Source: Streptomyces sp. NBC_00620 (lineage in GTDB: Bacteria > Actinomycetota > Actinomycetes > Streptomycetales > Streptomycetaceae). Taken from it: a stretch of DNA of 64,000 nucleotides. Every line of letters starts with the position of its first letter. Positions within the stretch are counted from its first letter, which is position 1. The position numbers were made by a program, and so were the translations under genes. The stretch covers positions 2,575,001-2,639,000 of the forward strand of contig NZ_JAPENY010000002.1 in assembly GCF_026341825.1 (NCBI RefSeq), in the 5' to 3' direction. Positions 1-8,812 of this stretch are shown in pieces. Under the pieces are notes generated by a model. The model ran no database searches and was not told the origin of the DNA. It was given only the letters and a program-made list of their open reading frames with translations.

Positions 1-480
1 GAGGCCGGAGAAGTCGGGCAGCTCGCCCCGGATCACGCCGTAGAACGGCGCCGCCGCACTGACACGCGGGTCCGCCGCGGCCTGGTACAGGACGAAGCCG
101 CCGCCCATGCAGAAGCCGACCGAGCCCACCGTGGCGGAGGTGACCTCCGGAAGCCCGAGGAGGTGGTCGACCGCGCCGGAGAGCAGCTCGACGCCGCGCG
201 ACACCGGCAGCTCCTTCATCATCCGCAGCGCTTCGTCGCTTTCGTGGGCGACATTGCCGCCGTACAGGTCGGGTGCCAGAGCGACGAAGCCCTCCGCCGC
301 CAGCCGGTCCGCGACATTCGCGATGTGATCGGTGAGGCCCCACCACTCCTGGATGACGATGACGCCGGGCCCCTGCCCGGAGGGCGGCAGCGCCAGATAG
401 CCGTGCGCGGTGGTCCCCGCACTGGGGAACGTCACGTTCTGATGGGCGGGGGCTCCGGTCGACTTCGGCAGCTCGGACAT
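1..480 (-). CDS. Dienelactone hydrolase family protein (3' end outside window)
   Basis: The reading frame starts at ATG 480 on the minus strand and runs off the left edge, so 160 codons are visible. The sequence shows the alpha/beta-hydrolase pattern of dienelactone hydrolases: an N-terminal strand with a GVIVIQEWWGL oxyanion segment and the nucleophile motif GFCMGGG with Cys near residue 124, where the family places its catalytic Cys (about 123). The Asp and His of the triad should lie in the missing part. Family members hydrolyse dienelactone-type or related esters in the cytoplasm; the substrate here is unknown. It is divergent from the VOC gene at 677. Confidence 0.85.
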   Translation of the reverse strand, partial: MSELPKSTGAPAHQNVTFPSAGTTAHGYLALPPSGQGPGVIVIQEWWGLTDHIANVADRLAAEGFVALAPDLYGGNVAHESDEALRMMKELPVSRGVELLSGAVDHLLGLPEVTSATVGSVGFCMGGGFVLYQAAADPRVSAAAPFYGVIRGELPDFSGL

Positions 481-676
481 GGCACTCAACTCCTGTGGGC
501 GCAGCGTCAGGTGGGGTCACGGCGGGGCCGGCCCCGAGTCGATCTCCACCATGCCATGCGTGCCTGTGCCGCCCACTCCCGGCCCTTGCGGCACCGCCCG
601 CCCTCAATCAGGGGTGCCCGCAGGATGCCGTACCCTACGTGTTACGTATAACCCACGGAGCCCGCGGAGAGCCCTG

Positions 677-1090
677 ATGAGACGTATCGCCCTGGTCACC
701 CTCGTCGTCGACGACTACGACGAGGCGATCCGCTTCTACACCGAAGCCCTCGGCTTCCGGCTCGTCGAGGACACCCCGCGGCCCGACGGCTCCCGCTGGG
801 TCGTCGTCGAACCGGGCACGGAAGGCCAGTCCACGGACGGCCAGGGCACCGGGCTGGTGCTGGGCCGCGCCAAGGACGAGGCGCAGCGCGCGCGGGTCGG
901 CGACCAGACCGGCGGGCGCGTGGGCTTCTTCCTGCACACCGACGACTTCGCCCGCGACCACGCGCGGATGCGCGCCGCGGGCGTGACCTTCCTGGAGGAG
1001 CCGCGCCACGAACCGTACGGCTCGGTCGTCGTCTTCCAGGACCTGTACGGAAACCGCTGGGACCTGCTCCAGCCCGCCACCACCGCCTGA
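677..1090 (+). CDS. VOC (glyoxalase/bleomycin-resistance fold) family protein
   Basis: 137-residue protein with one vicinal-oxygen-chelate module. It opens with a beta strand and the IRFYTEALGFRLVED segment, and ends with GSVVVFQDLYGNRWDLLQP, the typical closing strand with Asp/Asn before the metal-ligand region. The ATG at 677 is chosen because GGAGAG precedes it and the family motif begins directly after it. VOC proteins bind a divalent metal and act as lyases, dioxygenases or drug-binding proteins; the substrate cannot be read from sequence. The 33-bp gap to the adenosine deaminase gene suggests co-transcription. Confidence 0.85.
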   Translation: MRRIALVTLVVDDYDEAIRFYTEALGFRLVEDTPRPDGSRWVVVEPGTEGQSTDGQGTGLVLGRAKDEAQRARVGDQTGGRVGFFLHTDDFARDHARMRAAGVTFLEEPRHEPYGSVVVFQDLYGNRWDLLQPATTA

Positions 1091-1123
1091 GCCATCGAAC
1101 CGACCTGCCGAGGAAACACACGC

Positions 1124-2194
1124 ATGACCGCGCCCCGCATCGACATCGACACCATCCGCCGGCTCCCCAAAGCCGTCCTGCACGACCACCTCGACGGCGG
1201 CCTGCGTCCCGCCACCCTGGTGGAACTCGCGGAGTCGGTCGGCCACACCCTGCCCACCACCGACCCGGACGCCCTCGCCGCCTGGTACTACGAGGCCGCC
1301 AACTCCGGTGACCTGGTGCGCTACATAGCCACCTTCGAGCACACCCTCGCCGTCATGCAGAGCCGCGAGGGCCTGCTGCGCACCGCCGAGGAGTACGTCC
1401 TCGACCTCGCCGCCGACGGCGTCGTCTACGGAGAGGTGCGGTACGCCCCCGAACTGAACGTGAACGGCGGGCTGACGCTCGCCGAGGTCGTCGAGACCGT
1501 CCAGGAGGGCCTCGCGGTCGGCATGGCGAAGGCCGCCGCCGCGGGCACCCCGGTCCGGGTCGGGACGCTGCTGTGCGGGATGCGGATGTTCGACCGTGTC
1601 CGTGAGGCCGCTGACCTGGCCGTCGCCTTCCGGGACGCCGGTGTCGTCGGCTTCGACATCGCCGGAGCCGAGGACGGCTTCCCGCCCGCCGACCACCTGG
1701 CCGCCTTCGAGCACCTGCGCCGCGCGAGCGTCCCGTTCACCATCCACGCCGGTGAGGCCCACGGCCTGCCCAGCATCCACCAGGCCCTCCAGGTCTGCGG
1801 CGCCGAGCGCATCGGCCACGGCGTCCGTATCACCGAGGACATCGTCGACGGCAAGCTCGGCCGCCTCGCGGGCTGGGTCCGCGACCGCCGTATCGCCCTG
1901 GAGATGTGCCCGACGTCCAACCTCCAGACGGGTGCGGCGACTTCCATCGCCGAGCACCCCATCACCGCCCTGCGCGACCTCGGCTTCCGCGTCACCCTCA
2001 ACACCGACAACCGTCTGGTGTCGGGCACGACGATGACCCGCGAGATGTCGTTGCTGGTCGAGGAGGCGGGCTGGACCGTCGAGGACCTGCGCACGGTCAC
2101 CGTGAACGCCCTCAAGAGCGCGTTCATCCCGTTCGACGACCGCAACGCCCTCATCCGCGACGTGGTCCTGCCCGGCTACGAGGCCGCGCTCTAG
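1124..2194 (+). CDS. add: Adenosine deaminase
   Basis: 356-residue cytoplasmic metal-dependent deaminase converting adenosine (or deoxyadenosine) to inosine. The zinc-ligand motif HDHLDGG is at residues 20-26, the third metal His is in FTIHAGEAHG (His 208), the IGHGV segment carries the catalytic His, and the metal Asp is in LNTDN (Asp 295). The length is normal for bacterial Add. The TDDP motif of many homologues reads TDNR here, as in some actinobacterial aminohydrolases, so the exact nucleoside could differ. GAGGAAACACACGC upstream supplies the ribosome site. The stop overlaps the convergent DinB-like gene by four bases. Confidence 0.9.
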   Translation: MTAPRIDIDTIRRLPKAVLHDHLDGGLRPATLVELAESVGHTLPTTDPDALAAWYYEAANSGDLVRYIATFEHTLAVMQSREGLLRTAEEYVLDLAADGVVYGEVRYAPELNVNGGLTLAEVVETVQEGLAVGMAKAAAAGTPVRVGTLLCGMRMFDRVREAADLAVAFRDAGVVGFDIAGAEDGFPPADHLAAFEHLRRASVPFTIHAGEAHGLPSIHQALQVCGAERIGHGVRITEDIVDGKLGRLAGWVRDRRIALEMCPTSNLQTGAATSIAEHPITALRDLGFRVTLNTDNRLVSGTTMTREMSLLVEEAGWTVEDLRTVTVNALKSAFIPFDDRNALIRDVVLPGYEAAL

Positions 2195-2691
2195 CCCAGC
2201 CCCCGTACATAGGCGGCCTGGCCGACATGCTGAAGATCGTCGGACAGGACGCTGACCAGGCGTACACCCAGGGTGACCGGCGGGTCCCAGCGCTCGTCCA
2301 CGACGCGCTCCAGGTCCTTGGCGCCCAGTCCGCGGACGAAGGCCAGCGTCTGCGCGTGCACCGCGTCGTAGTAGCCGAGCAGCAGGTCGCCCGAGTCCAC
2401 CCGGACCTGGGCGACCTGCTTGGACGTGTGGCCGTACCCGGTGTCCCGGTGCGGGAGCCCCAGCGCGAAGCGGTCGGCCCAGCCCTGGGAGAGCCAGACC
2501 TGTTCCAGCTCGGCGGCGTCGGCGAGATGGTCGTCCTGGATGCGGGTGAGATGCCAGATCAGCCAGGAGATGGAGTTGGCGCCGTCGGCGGGAGGCGTGT
2601 TGAGGCCGTCCGGGGGCAGTCCGTCGACCGCGGCGTGGACCTCTTCCTGGATGCGGCTGAAAGTGTCGATGAGGATGTCCTTGGCATGCAT
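2191..2691 (-). CDS. DinB-like / DUF664 family protein
   Basis: 166 residues from ATG 2691, chosen because GAAGGTGG lies seven bases upstream; a GTG at 2709 would add six residues. The four-helix DinB/DUF664 pattern is visible: SISWLIWHLTRIQDDHLAD carries the first His and LSDDLQHVGQAAYV the later His, fitting a three-His metal site. The superfamily includes mycothiol-dependent S-transferases and isomerases of actinobacteria, so a mycothiol-linked detoxification role is possible but inferred. The end is convergent with add, the stop codons sharing ctag. Confidence 0.75.
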   Translation of the reverse strand: MHAKDILIDTFSRIQEEVHAAVDGLPPDGLNTPPADGANSISWLIWHLTRIQDDHLADAAELEQVWLSQGWADRFALGLPHRDTGYGHTSKQVAQVRVDSGDLLLGYYDAVHAQTLAFVRGLGAKDLERVVDERWDPPVTLGVRLVSVLSDDLQHVGQAAYVRGLG

Positions 2692-2743
2692 GCGTCCACC
2701 TTCGCGCACGGCGGTCCCTGACGCGCGCCGATTCCGGGGACCG

Positions 2744-3637
2744 TCAGGCCCGCTCTTCCCGGGCGTCGAGCAGGACCATCAGAGCCCGGGCCGCCGGACT
2801 GGTGGCGTCCGGCGGCGGCAGCATGGCGACCGTCTCGTAGGACGCCTCGGAGACGCCCTTGAAGGGGAGGGCGGTGAGATCGCCGGCCTCCCGCTTGAGG
2901 CCGAAATGGCGCGGTACGACAGCGATCCCGAGGCCCTCGTGGACGAGTTCCAGCAGGCTGTGTACGTCGTTGACCTCGAGCGTCACGTTCCGGTGGACGC
3001 CTGCGGCGGCGAAGGCCGCGTCCGTGGTGCGGCGCGGTCCCCAGTCGGGGTGGAAGTCGACGAAGGCCTCGCCGCCCAGCTCCTCGGGCGTGAGCACCGC
3101 GGCGGTCGCAAGGCGGTGCTCCGGATGGCACAGCACGGTCATCGGCTCGCTGGTCAGCGGGACCGAACGCAGCTGGTCGGTGTCCGCCTGGGTCCGCACG
3201 GCGAAGGCCAGATCGAGCCGCCCGGCGGCGACCTCCTCGGCCAGCGCTCCGGATCCCGCCTGCCTCAGACAGATCTCGACGTCGGGATGGCGGCGGCGGA
3301 ACGCGGCGAGGAGCGTGGCCACGTGCACCCCGGCGATGCACTGTTCGGCGCCGAGGGTGAGCGTGCCGCGCAGCAGGCCCTGCACCGCGGCCACGGCGTC
3401 GTGGGCCGAGCGGACCTGAGCCAGGATCCGTTCCGCCTCGCCCAGCAGGGCCCGCCCGGCCGCCGTGAGTGTGACCCGGCGGGTGGTACGGACGAACAGC
3501 GGAGCCTGCAGCTCGCGTTCCAGGGCGCGGATCGAGGACGACAGGCCGGACTGCGACACCATGAGCCGCTCGGCCGCCCGGGTGAAGTGCTGGTCCTCGG
3601 CGACGGCGACGAAATGCTGGAGATGGCGCAGTTCCAT
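2744..3637 (-). CDS. LysR family transcriptional regulator
   Basis: 297 residues from ATG 3637. The N-terminal winged helix is typical (MELRHLQHFVAVAED, then FTRAAERLMVSQSGLSSSI as the recognition region), followed by a periplasmic-binding-like effector domain from about residue 90. An in-frame start 23 codons upstream was rejected because that extension does not match the family. No clear Shine-Dalgarno is present. It is divergent from the aldo-keto reductase at 3786, the usual arrangement of a LysR regulator and its target, with an AATCG-N7-CGATT inverted repeat in the gap. Confidence 0.88.
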   Translation of the reverse strand: MELRHLQHFVAVAEDQHFTRAAERLMVSQSGLSSSIRALERELQAPLFVRTTRRVTLTAAGRALLGEAERILAQVRSAHDAVAAVQGLLRGTLTLGAEQCIAGVHVATLLAAFRRRHPDVEICLRQAGSGALAEEVAAGRLDLAFAVRTQADTDQLRSVPLTSEPMTVLCHPEHRLATAAVLTPEELGGEAFVDFHPDWGPRRTTDAAFAAAGVHRNVTLEVNDVHSLLELVHEGLGIAVVPRHFGLKREAGDLTALPFKGVSEASYETVAMLPPPDATSPAARALMVLLDAREERA

Positions 3638-3664
3638 GAAGGGCAAGGGTAGCCGCCGCCCCAT

Positions 3665-3681
3665 AATCGCCATCGCCGATT
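3665..3681. promoter_or_regulatory. Candidate LysR operator
   Basis: Inverted repeat AATCG-N7-CGATT in the 148-bp divergent gap between the LysR gene and the aldo-keto reductase. It contains the ATC-N9-GAT form expected of a LysR box. Position and symmetry support it; binding is inferred. Confidence 0.45.
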
Positions 3682-3785
3682 GAGAAGCCCCGGCGCTGAA
3701 TCCCATCCGATTCTCCCGTTGGACCGCTGCCCCGGCCGCGCGCGAGAGTGGAGACCTGATTTTCCCGGCATCTCAGGAGTACACG

Positions 3786-4775
3786 TTGTACACCGCACAC
3801 ACCGACCGTTACGCGGACATGCCCTACCGGCGCACCGGACGCAGCGGCCTGAAACTCCCCGCGCTGTCGCTCGGCCTGTGGCACAACTTCGGCCCCGACC
3901 GGCCGGCGGAGACCCAGCGCGCGATCCTGCGCCGCGCCTTCGACCTCGGCGTCACCCACTTCGACCTGGCGAACAACTACGGCCCGCCGCCCGGCGCCGC
4001 GGAGTCCGCCCTCGGCGAGGCACTCAAGGCGGACTTCACGCCGTACCGCGACGAGCTGGTCATCTCCACCAAGGCGGGCTACCTGATGTGGCCGGGCCCG
4101 TACGGCGAATGGGGTTCGCGCAAGTACCTGCTGTCCTCCCTGGACCAGAGCCTGGGCCGCATGGGTCTCGACTACGTGGACATCTTCTACTCGCACCGCC
4201 CCGACCCGGAGACTCCCCTCGAGGAGACGATGGGCGCCCTGCACTCCGCGGTCCAGCAGGGCAAGGCGCTGTACGTCGGCGTCTCCAACTACTCGCCGGA
4301 GCAGACCCGCGAGGCCGCCCGCATCCTCGGTGAACTGGGCACCCCGCTCCTCATCCACCAGCCCCGCTACTCGATGCTCGACCGCCGCGCCGAGGAAGGG
4401 CTCCTGGACACCCTGGACGAGCTGAAGGTCGGCTCCATCGCCTACTCGCCGCTGGATCAGGGCCTGCTGACGAGCCGTTACCTCGACGGCATCCCGGAGG
4501 GCTCGCGGGCCGCCGGCGACAGCCCGTTCCTGACCGCGGACACGCTCACCGAGGATCTCGTACGCCAGTTGCGCGCCCTCGACGAGATCGCCAAGTCCCG
4601 CGGCCAGTCCCTGGCGCAGCTGGCGCTGGCCTGGGTGCTGCGTGGCGGCCGGGTGACCTCCGCGCTCATCGGCGCGAGCAGCACCAAGCAGCTGGAGGAC
4701 AGCGTCACGGCCACCCGCGCCCTGGACTTCGACCCGGAGGAGCTGGCCCGGATCGACGCGATCATCAAGGCGTGA
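3786..4775 (+). CDS. Aldo/keto reductase (YghZ/MgrA-type)
   Basis: 329-residue NADPH-dependent reductase. The TTG start at 3786 is preferred because AGGAG sits six bases upstream; the next ATG is at 3819 (MPYRRTG). Family marks are YRRTGRSGLKLPALSLGLW at the N terminus, the catalytic Asp/Tyr in FDLANNYGPPPG, Lys in ISTKAGY, His in YVDIFYSHRPDPETP, and the cofactor segment ALIGASSTKQLEDSV at the C terminus. Resemblance is closest to the YghZ branch, which reduces L-glyceraldehyde 3-phosphate and methylglyoxal-type aldehydes. Probably controlled by the divergent LysR protein. Confidence 0.9.
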   Translation: MYTAHTDRYADMPYRRTGRSGLKLPALSLGLWHNFGPDRPAETQRAILRRAFDLGVTHFDLANNYGPPPGAAESALGEALKADFTPYRDELVISTKAGYLMWPGPYGEWGSRKYLLSSLDQSLGRMGLDYVDIFYSHRPDPETPLEETMGALHSAVQQGKALYVGVSNYSPEQTREAARILGELGTPLLIHQPRYSMLDRRAEEGLLDTLDELKVGSIAYSPLDQGLLTSRYLDGIPEGSRAAGDSPFLTADTLTEDLVRQLRALDEIAKSRGQSLAQLALAWVLRGGRVTSALIGASSTKQLEDSVTATRALDFDPEELARIDAIIKA

Positions 4776-4797
4776 GGCACACGACCTCGCGGTCGGA

Positions 4798-4827
4798 CGG
4801 TCCGGGGCCGACCTCGCCCCCGGACCG
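4798..4827. terminator. Bidirectional hairpin terminator
   Basis: Perfect 10-bp stem CGGTCCGGGG / CCCCGGACCG with a 10-base loop, 22 bases past the aldo-keto reductase stop and before the end of the convergent DUF1905 gene. No U-tract, as is common in Streptomyces. Confidence 0.6.
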
Positions 4828-4856
4828 GTTCGTCCACAGGCTCCACGCGCCGGCCG

Positions 4857-5144
4857 CTACGCGTTGAGCCGTTCCTCCAGGCGCACGGTCACCGTGTCGC
4901 CCTCCGCTTTCCCGATCGCTTTGCGTACCTCGGCCTTCACCGGCAGCATGTGGGTGCCGTCTCCGAGGGCCATGAAGGAACTGCGGAAAGAGTGGCCGTC
5001 GATCGTGCCGCTGACCTTGACCAGTCCGCGGGTCCCGAAGAACGCGACGGACTCCGGCCATTTCACATAGGTCCAGCCGCCGGCCTCCGGGCTCTTCCTC
5101 AGAACCGCGGTGAAGTGCGCATTCACCTTGCTCACGGTGCTCAT
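4857..5144 (-). CDS. DUF1905 domain protein
   Basis: 95-residue single-domain protein. The start at ATG 5144 is set by GGGAGG six bases upstream. The sequence follows the DUF1905 beta-barrel pattern: FTAVLRKSPEAGGWTYV, GTRGLVKVSGTIDGHSFRSS, then a GTHMLPVKAEVRKAIGKAEG segment and a final VTVRLEE strand. The biochemical function of the family is not established. The SnoaL-like gene lies 84 bases upstream on the same strand and may share the transcript. Confidence 0.8.
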   Translation of the reverse strand: MSTVSKVNAHFTAVLRKSPEAGGWTYVKWPESVAFFGTRGLVKVSGTIDGHSFRSSFMALGDGTHMLPVKAEVRKAIGKAEGDTVTVRLEERLNA

Positions 5145-5227
5145 GGGATCCTCCCTTTTCGTAGCCGCCCTACTCAAGAGACCACCGTGAGCCGAAAATC
5201 TCATCGCGGAGTCACACAGGGACGGCC

Positions 5228-5605
5228 CTAAGCGGGAACGCGGTCCAGAAAGCCGTGCACGCTCCGGATACGGTCCTCGCCGTCGAGAGTGATCACGTCG
5301 AATCCGGCGACGGGCGCCGAACCGTCCGCCTCGTCGACCAGCTCCCAGCCGAAGCGGGCGATGTCGTGATGCCCGTCGACCGCGCCCGTGAGGCGGAAGG
5401 CGAAGCCCGGGAACTGCTCGTGCGCCGCGGCGATCACGGCGGCTATCTGTCCGTGGCCGCGGACCTCGGCCAGCGGGTCGGTGTAGCTTCCGTCCGCGGC
5501 CCATGCGGCGGCGACTGCTTTCGTGAGCGCGTCGGGCTCACCCGCGTTCCAGGCCTCGAAGTAGCGGGCGACGGCATTCTCGTAACGCTCGTTGCTTGCG
5601 GACAT
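5228..5605 (-). CDS. SnoaL-like / NTF2-fold protein
   Basis: 125 residues with the cone-shaped alpha+beta (NTF2) signature: an N-terminal helix ending YFEAWNAGEPDALTKAV, the loop DGSYTDPLAEVRGHGQI, and a C-terminal strand set including HHDIARFGWELVD. GGAGG nine bases before ATG 5605 sets the start. SnoaL-like proteins include polyketide cyclases, isomerases and ligand-binding proteins; the role here is unknown. Confidence 0.8.
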   Translation of the reverse strand: MSASNERYENAVARYFEAWNAGEPDALTKAVAAAWAADGSYTDPLAEVRGHGQIAAVIAAAHEQFPGFAFRLTGAVDGHHDIARFGWELVDEADGSAPVAGFDVITLDGEDRIRSVHGFLDRVPA

Positions 5606-5964
5606 GGTTGATCAGCCTCCATCGAGACGGGGTTCTCACTGGTCAGGGACCGGATTTCGGCGGGTGGTGCCCTGCTGGGTTCCGGTACCGCAACCATGCC
5701 CGGAGACCGTCGGCGGCGTCGATTACCTCGCAGGTAAGGGCGCTCGAGCGTGTTTCGGCCAAACCCGGCCGCGAATATGCCAGGAGACTGGCTGGAATGG
5801 CATGGTGACAGAGTGTCAGGAGTGGCGATACTCAAAGTCAAGGGCAATTCAGCCAAGCCCGCACAGCGTCATCATGCACAGCAGCAGCGCCATCATGCAC
5901 AGCAGACGAGCCGCAGGGAAAGCGAGGCAGTACCGGCAGCGAGCGACGCGATGGGGGAGCGATC
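5606..5964. other. Intergenic region with a short direct repeat
   Basis: 359 bases between divergent genes with no convincing frame. A 15-bp sequence, catcatgcacagcag, occurs twice (5870-5884 and 5891-5905), 21 bp apart, about 60 bp upstream of the GTG at 5965. It may be a regulatory site for the gene at 5965 or a simple duplication. Both promoters must lie here. Confidence 0.4.
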
Positions 5965-6375
5965 GTGCACGACGAATTCCTGTGCTATGTCACCGCTTAC
6001 GGAATATGCGGCGGTCAGCGAGTCGGCGTGCCGCTGGGCAGCTATCGCGCGCCCACCCTGGCGCTGGCCCTGTGGTGGATGCGAGACCGTGCCGCGTGGA
6101 TGGCCGAGCGGCTCGACCCGCAGCCCGAGGATCCGACCTTCCCGCCGAACTCCATCGCGCCGGTGGGGGCAACCGTCCCCGACGTGCCGAGCGTGCTGCG
6201 TGCCTGGTGCGGCGACTCGACGCAACAGGAGCTGGTCGCCGATGACTTGGCCGCCGGGAAGCTCGTCCGCGTCGCCACCAACGACGACACCACCGAGTAC
6301 GAGTTGATGGCCGAGTCCGTGGACGCGCGGCGTATGCAGCGGACCGCCTCCGCACTCGGCACCTCGGCGGCCTGA
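5965..6375 (+). CDS. Conserved-looking hypothetical protein
   Basis: 136 residues from GTG 5965, which has GGGGGAGC five bases upstream. The codon pattern is typical of a real Streptomyces gene. The protein is soluble, with aromatic residues near residues 37-45 (LWWMRDRAAW) and an acidic, Thr-rich C-terminal half (VRVATNDDTTEYELMAESVDA). I do not recognise a family. It precedes the FHA/ABC transporter gene by 98 bp; a separate promoter for that gene suggests independent transcription. Confidence 0.65.
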   Translation: MHDEFLCYVTAYGICGGQRVGVPLGSYRAPTLALALWWMRDRAAWMAERLDPQPEDPTFPPNSIAPVGATVPDVPSVLRAWCGDSTQQELVADDLAAGKLVRVATNDDTTEYELMAESVDARRMQRTASALGTSAA

Positions 6376-6461
6376 CCGCTCGCACCGGATCGCGTGTGGG
6401 GCGAATGCGTCCGTCCGCACCGGACGGATAAGCCCGTCGGGCGAATAAGTGCGCGAATAGC

Positions 6462-6467
6462 TAGAAT
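6462..6467 (+). promoter_or_regulatory. -10 element of a leaderless promoter
   Basis: TAGAAT ends six bases before the ATG at 6474, and no Shine-Dalgarno sequence is present. This TANNNT-N6-start spacing places transcription start at or next to the start codon, a common arrangement in Streptomyces. The same layout recurs at 13341-13346, 16887-16892 and 17841-17846. Confidence 0.5.
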
Positions 6468-6473
6468 TCAGAC

Positions 6474-8807
6474 ATGGCAGAGCGGCCGGCCGCACCCATC
6501 GCTCCCGAACTCGTCCTCGAAACCGAGACGGGCTTCACGGTGATGAGTCCCAGCCGCGACTATCACGTCGGACGCGACCCATTGAGCGATGTCGTCATCG
6601 ACGACGCCCGGGTCTCCTGGCACCACGCGGTACTGCGCCCCGACGCCGACCACTGGACGATCGAGGACGAGAACAGCACGAACGGCACGTACGCCGACGG
6701 CAGGCGCGTCCATGAGTGGGGCGTCGGACCTGGCAGCGTCATCCGCTTCGGCAACCCCTCCGACGGCCCCCGGGCGGTACTCGTCGACCGGCCTCCGGAA
6801 CGTCCCTCGGCCGTCTCCCTGCCCTTGGCCACCGGCACGTTCCGGCAGCCCACCACCGTACGGCCGCTGCCCGCCCGCACCGTCCGCATCGGCCGCGGCG
6901 GCGACAACGACCTGGTCATCGACGACCTGGTCGTCTCGCGACGGCACGCGGAACTACGGGCGCAGCCGGAGGGGACGTACGAGATCGTCGACCTCGGCAG
7001 CCACAACGGCACGTTCCTGAACGGCCAGCCCGTCGCCCGTGCGCCGGTCACGCCCGGTGACATCGTCGGCATCGGCCACTCCGCGTTCTGCCTCGTCGGC
7101 GACCAGCTGCAGGAGTACGTCGACACCGGCGAGGTCTCCCTCGATGTCCAGGACCTCGTGGTCGCTGTCGACCACGGGCGCAAGACGCTCCTGGACCAGG
7201 TGTCGTTTCCCGTCGGCGAGAAATGCCTGCTTGCCGTCGTGGGCCCGAGCGGCGCCGGGAAATCCACGCTCCTGAACGCCCTGACAGGCCAGCGTCCCGC
7301 TGACCGCGGCACGGTCCTGTACGACGGCCGCGACCTCTACCGCGACTACGCCGAACTGCGCCAGCGCATCGGCCTCGTCCCGCAGGACGACATCCTGCAC
7401 GCGCAGCTGACCGTGCGCAAAGCCCTCGCGTACGCCGCCGAGCTGCGCTTCCCGCAGGACACCGCGAAGGCGGAGCGGCGGGCGCGGGTCGACGAGGTGA
7501 TCGGCGAGCTGGGCCTCGAGCAGCGCGCCGACCAGCCCATTCACAGTCTGTCGGGCGGCCAGCGCAAGCGGGTCAGCGTGGCCCTGGAACTGCTGACCAA
7601 GCCGTCGCTGCTGTTCCTGGACGAGCCGACGTCCGGCCTCGACCCCGGTATGGACCGCTCCGTGATGCACATGCTGCGCGGCCTCGCCGACGACGGCCGC
7701 ACGGTCATCGTGGTCACCCACAGCGTCCTCAGCCTCGACGTCTGCGACCGGCTCCTGGTGCTCGCGCCCGGCGGCAAGGTCGCCTACTACGGCCCGCCCG
7801 AGGACGCTCTCGCGTTCTTCGGCTACGAGGAGTGGCCTGAGGCGTTCGAGGACTTCGAGCGGGACCACGACCGGGACTGGGCGGGGGACTACCGGGAATC
7901 GCCGTTCCACCGCCAGTACATCGACAACTCCACCTCGCAGCCGTATCTGGCGCAGGCCGCCCCGGTCGCCGCCGTCGGACCGCCGCCCAAGGCCCAGAGC
8001 TGGGGTTCCCAGCTCGGCACCCTGGTCCGCCGCTACGCGGCCGTGCTCAGCGCCGACCGGACCTTCCTCGCCATCATGATCGCGCTGCCGTTCGTGATGG
8101 GCGCGATGGCCCGGGCACTGGCCGGCAGCGAGCTGGTCCAGGATTCGGTGATGGACGCGCTGCTCATCCTGTGCGTCGGCGGAGTCCTGACGGGCGCGGC
8201 CAACGCTGTGCGCGAGCTGGTCAAGGAGCGGGTGATCTACCAGCGCGAGAGAGCCGTCGGCCTGTCCAGATCGGCGTACCTGATGTCCAAGATCGTGGTC
8301 CTGGGCACGGTCACCGTGGTGCAGGCCGTCGTCCTGACTTTGGTCGCCCTGCTCGGCGTGGACCTCAACGCACCCGACGGGAAAGGCGTGCTCATGCCGC
8401 CGCTCGTGGAGATCACGGCTGCCGTGGCCCTGCTCGCCTTCACGGCGATGATGCTCGGCCTCTTGGTCTCCGCCCTGGTGCGCAAGGAGGAGGTCACGAT
8501 GCCCCTCCTCGTGCTGCTCGCCATCGTCCAAGTCGTCTTCTGCGGCGCGCTCCTGAAACTGCACGGCGTGCCCGGCCTGGAGCAGTTCTCCTGGCTCGTG
8601 CCCGCGCGCTGGGCCTTCGGCGCGATGGCGGGGACGATCGAGCTGGCCAAGATCGTCCCGGACGATACGACCGCCGACCCGCTGTTCCGGCACGAGACCG
8701 GCGTGTGGCTGCTCAACATGGGGATGATGGTCGTCCTCTCCGTCGTCTTCGCGTACGCGGTGATTCGCCTGCTCCGGAGACACGAACCCGCCGTCATGCG
8801 GAAGTAG
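6474..8807 (+). CDS. Double-FHA ABC-2 type exporter (ATPase-permease fusion)
   Basis: 777 residues. Two forkhead-associated domains occupy roughly residues 20-105 (YHVGRD, SWHHA, NSTNGTY) and 125-210 (VRIGRGGDND, VSRRHA, GSHNGTFLNG). They are followed by an ABC ATPase with Walker A GPSGAGKST near 257, signature LSGGQRKR near 359 and Walker B LLFLDEPTSGLD near 380, and a six-helix ABC-2 permease from about 520 to 765. FHA1 lacks the usual SRxH arginine, whereas FHA2 keeps all phosphothreonine-binding residues. The FHA domains probably let a kinase, most simply the one encoded at 9426, control this inner-membrane half-exporter. Substrate unknown. It starts a probable three-gene operon. Confidence 0.9.
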   Translation: MAERPAAPIAPELVLETETGFTVMSPSRDYHVGRDPLSDVVIDDARVSWHHAVLRPDADHWTIEDENSTNGTYADGRRVHEWGVGPGSVIRFGNPSDGPRAVLVDRPPERPSAVSLPLATGTFRQPTTVRPLPARTVRIGRGGDNDLVIDDLVVSRRHAELRAQPEGTYEIVDLGSHNGTFLNGQPVARAPVTPGDIVGIGHSAFCLVGDQLQEYVDTGEVSLDVQDLVVAVDHGRKTLLDQVSFPVGEKCLLAVVGPSGAGKSTLLNALTGQRPADRGTVLYDGRDLYRDYAELRQRIGLVPQDDILHAQLTVRKALAYAAELRFPQDTAKAERRARVDEVIGELGLEQRADQPIHSLSGGQRKRVSVALELLTKPSLLFLDEPTSGLDPGMDRSVMHMLRGLADDGRTVIVVTHSVLSLDVCDRLLVLAPGGKVAYYGPPEDALAFFGYEEWPEAFEDFERDHDRDWAGDYRESPFHRQYIDNSTSQPYLAQAAPVAAVGPPPKAQSWGSQLGTLVRRYAAVLSADRTFLAIMIALPFVMGAMARALAGSELVQDSVMDALLILCVGGVLTGAANAVRELVKERVIYQRERAVGLSRSAYLMSKIVVLGTVTVVQAVVLTLVALLGVDLNAPDGKGVLMPPLVEITAAVALLAFTAMMLGLLVSALVRKEEVTMPLLVLLAIVQVVFCGALLKLHGVPGLEQFSWLVPARWAFGAMAGTIELAKIVPDDTTADPLFRHETGVWLLNMGMMVVLSVVFAYAVIRLLRRHEPAVMRK

Positions 8808-8812
8808 ACGCG

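Noticed and set aside
635..1957. Long minus-strand open frame opposite the VOC and adenosine deaminase genes
   Set aside because: It is antisense to two genes with clear family motifs, has low-complexity Gly/Val/Asp composition and arises from the GC3 bias of the real genes.
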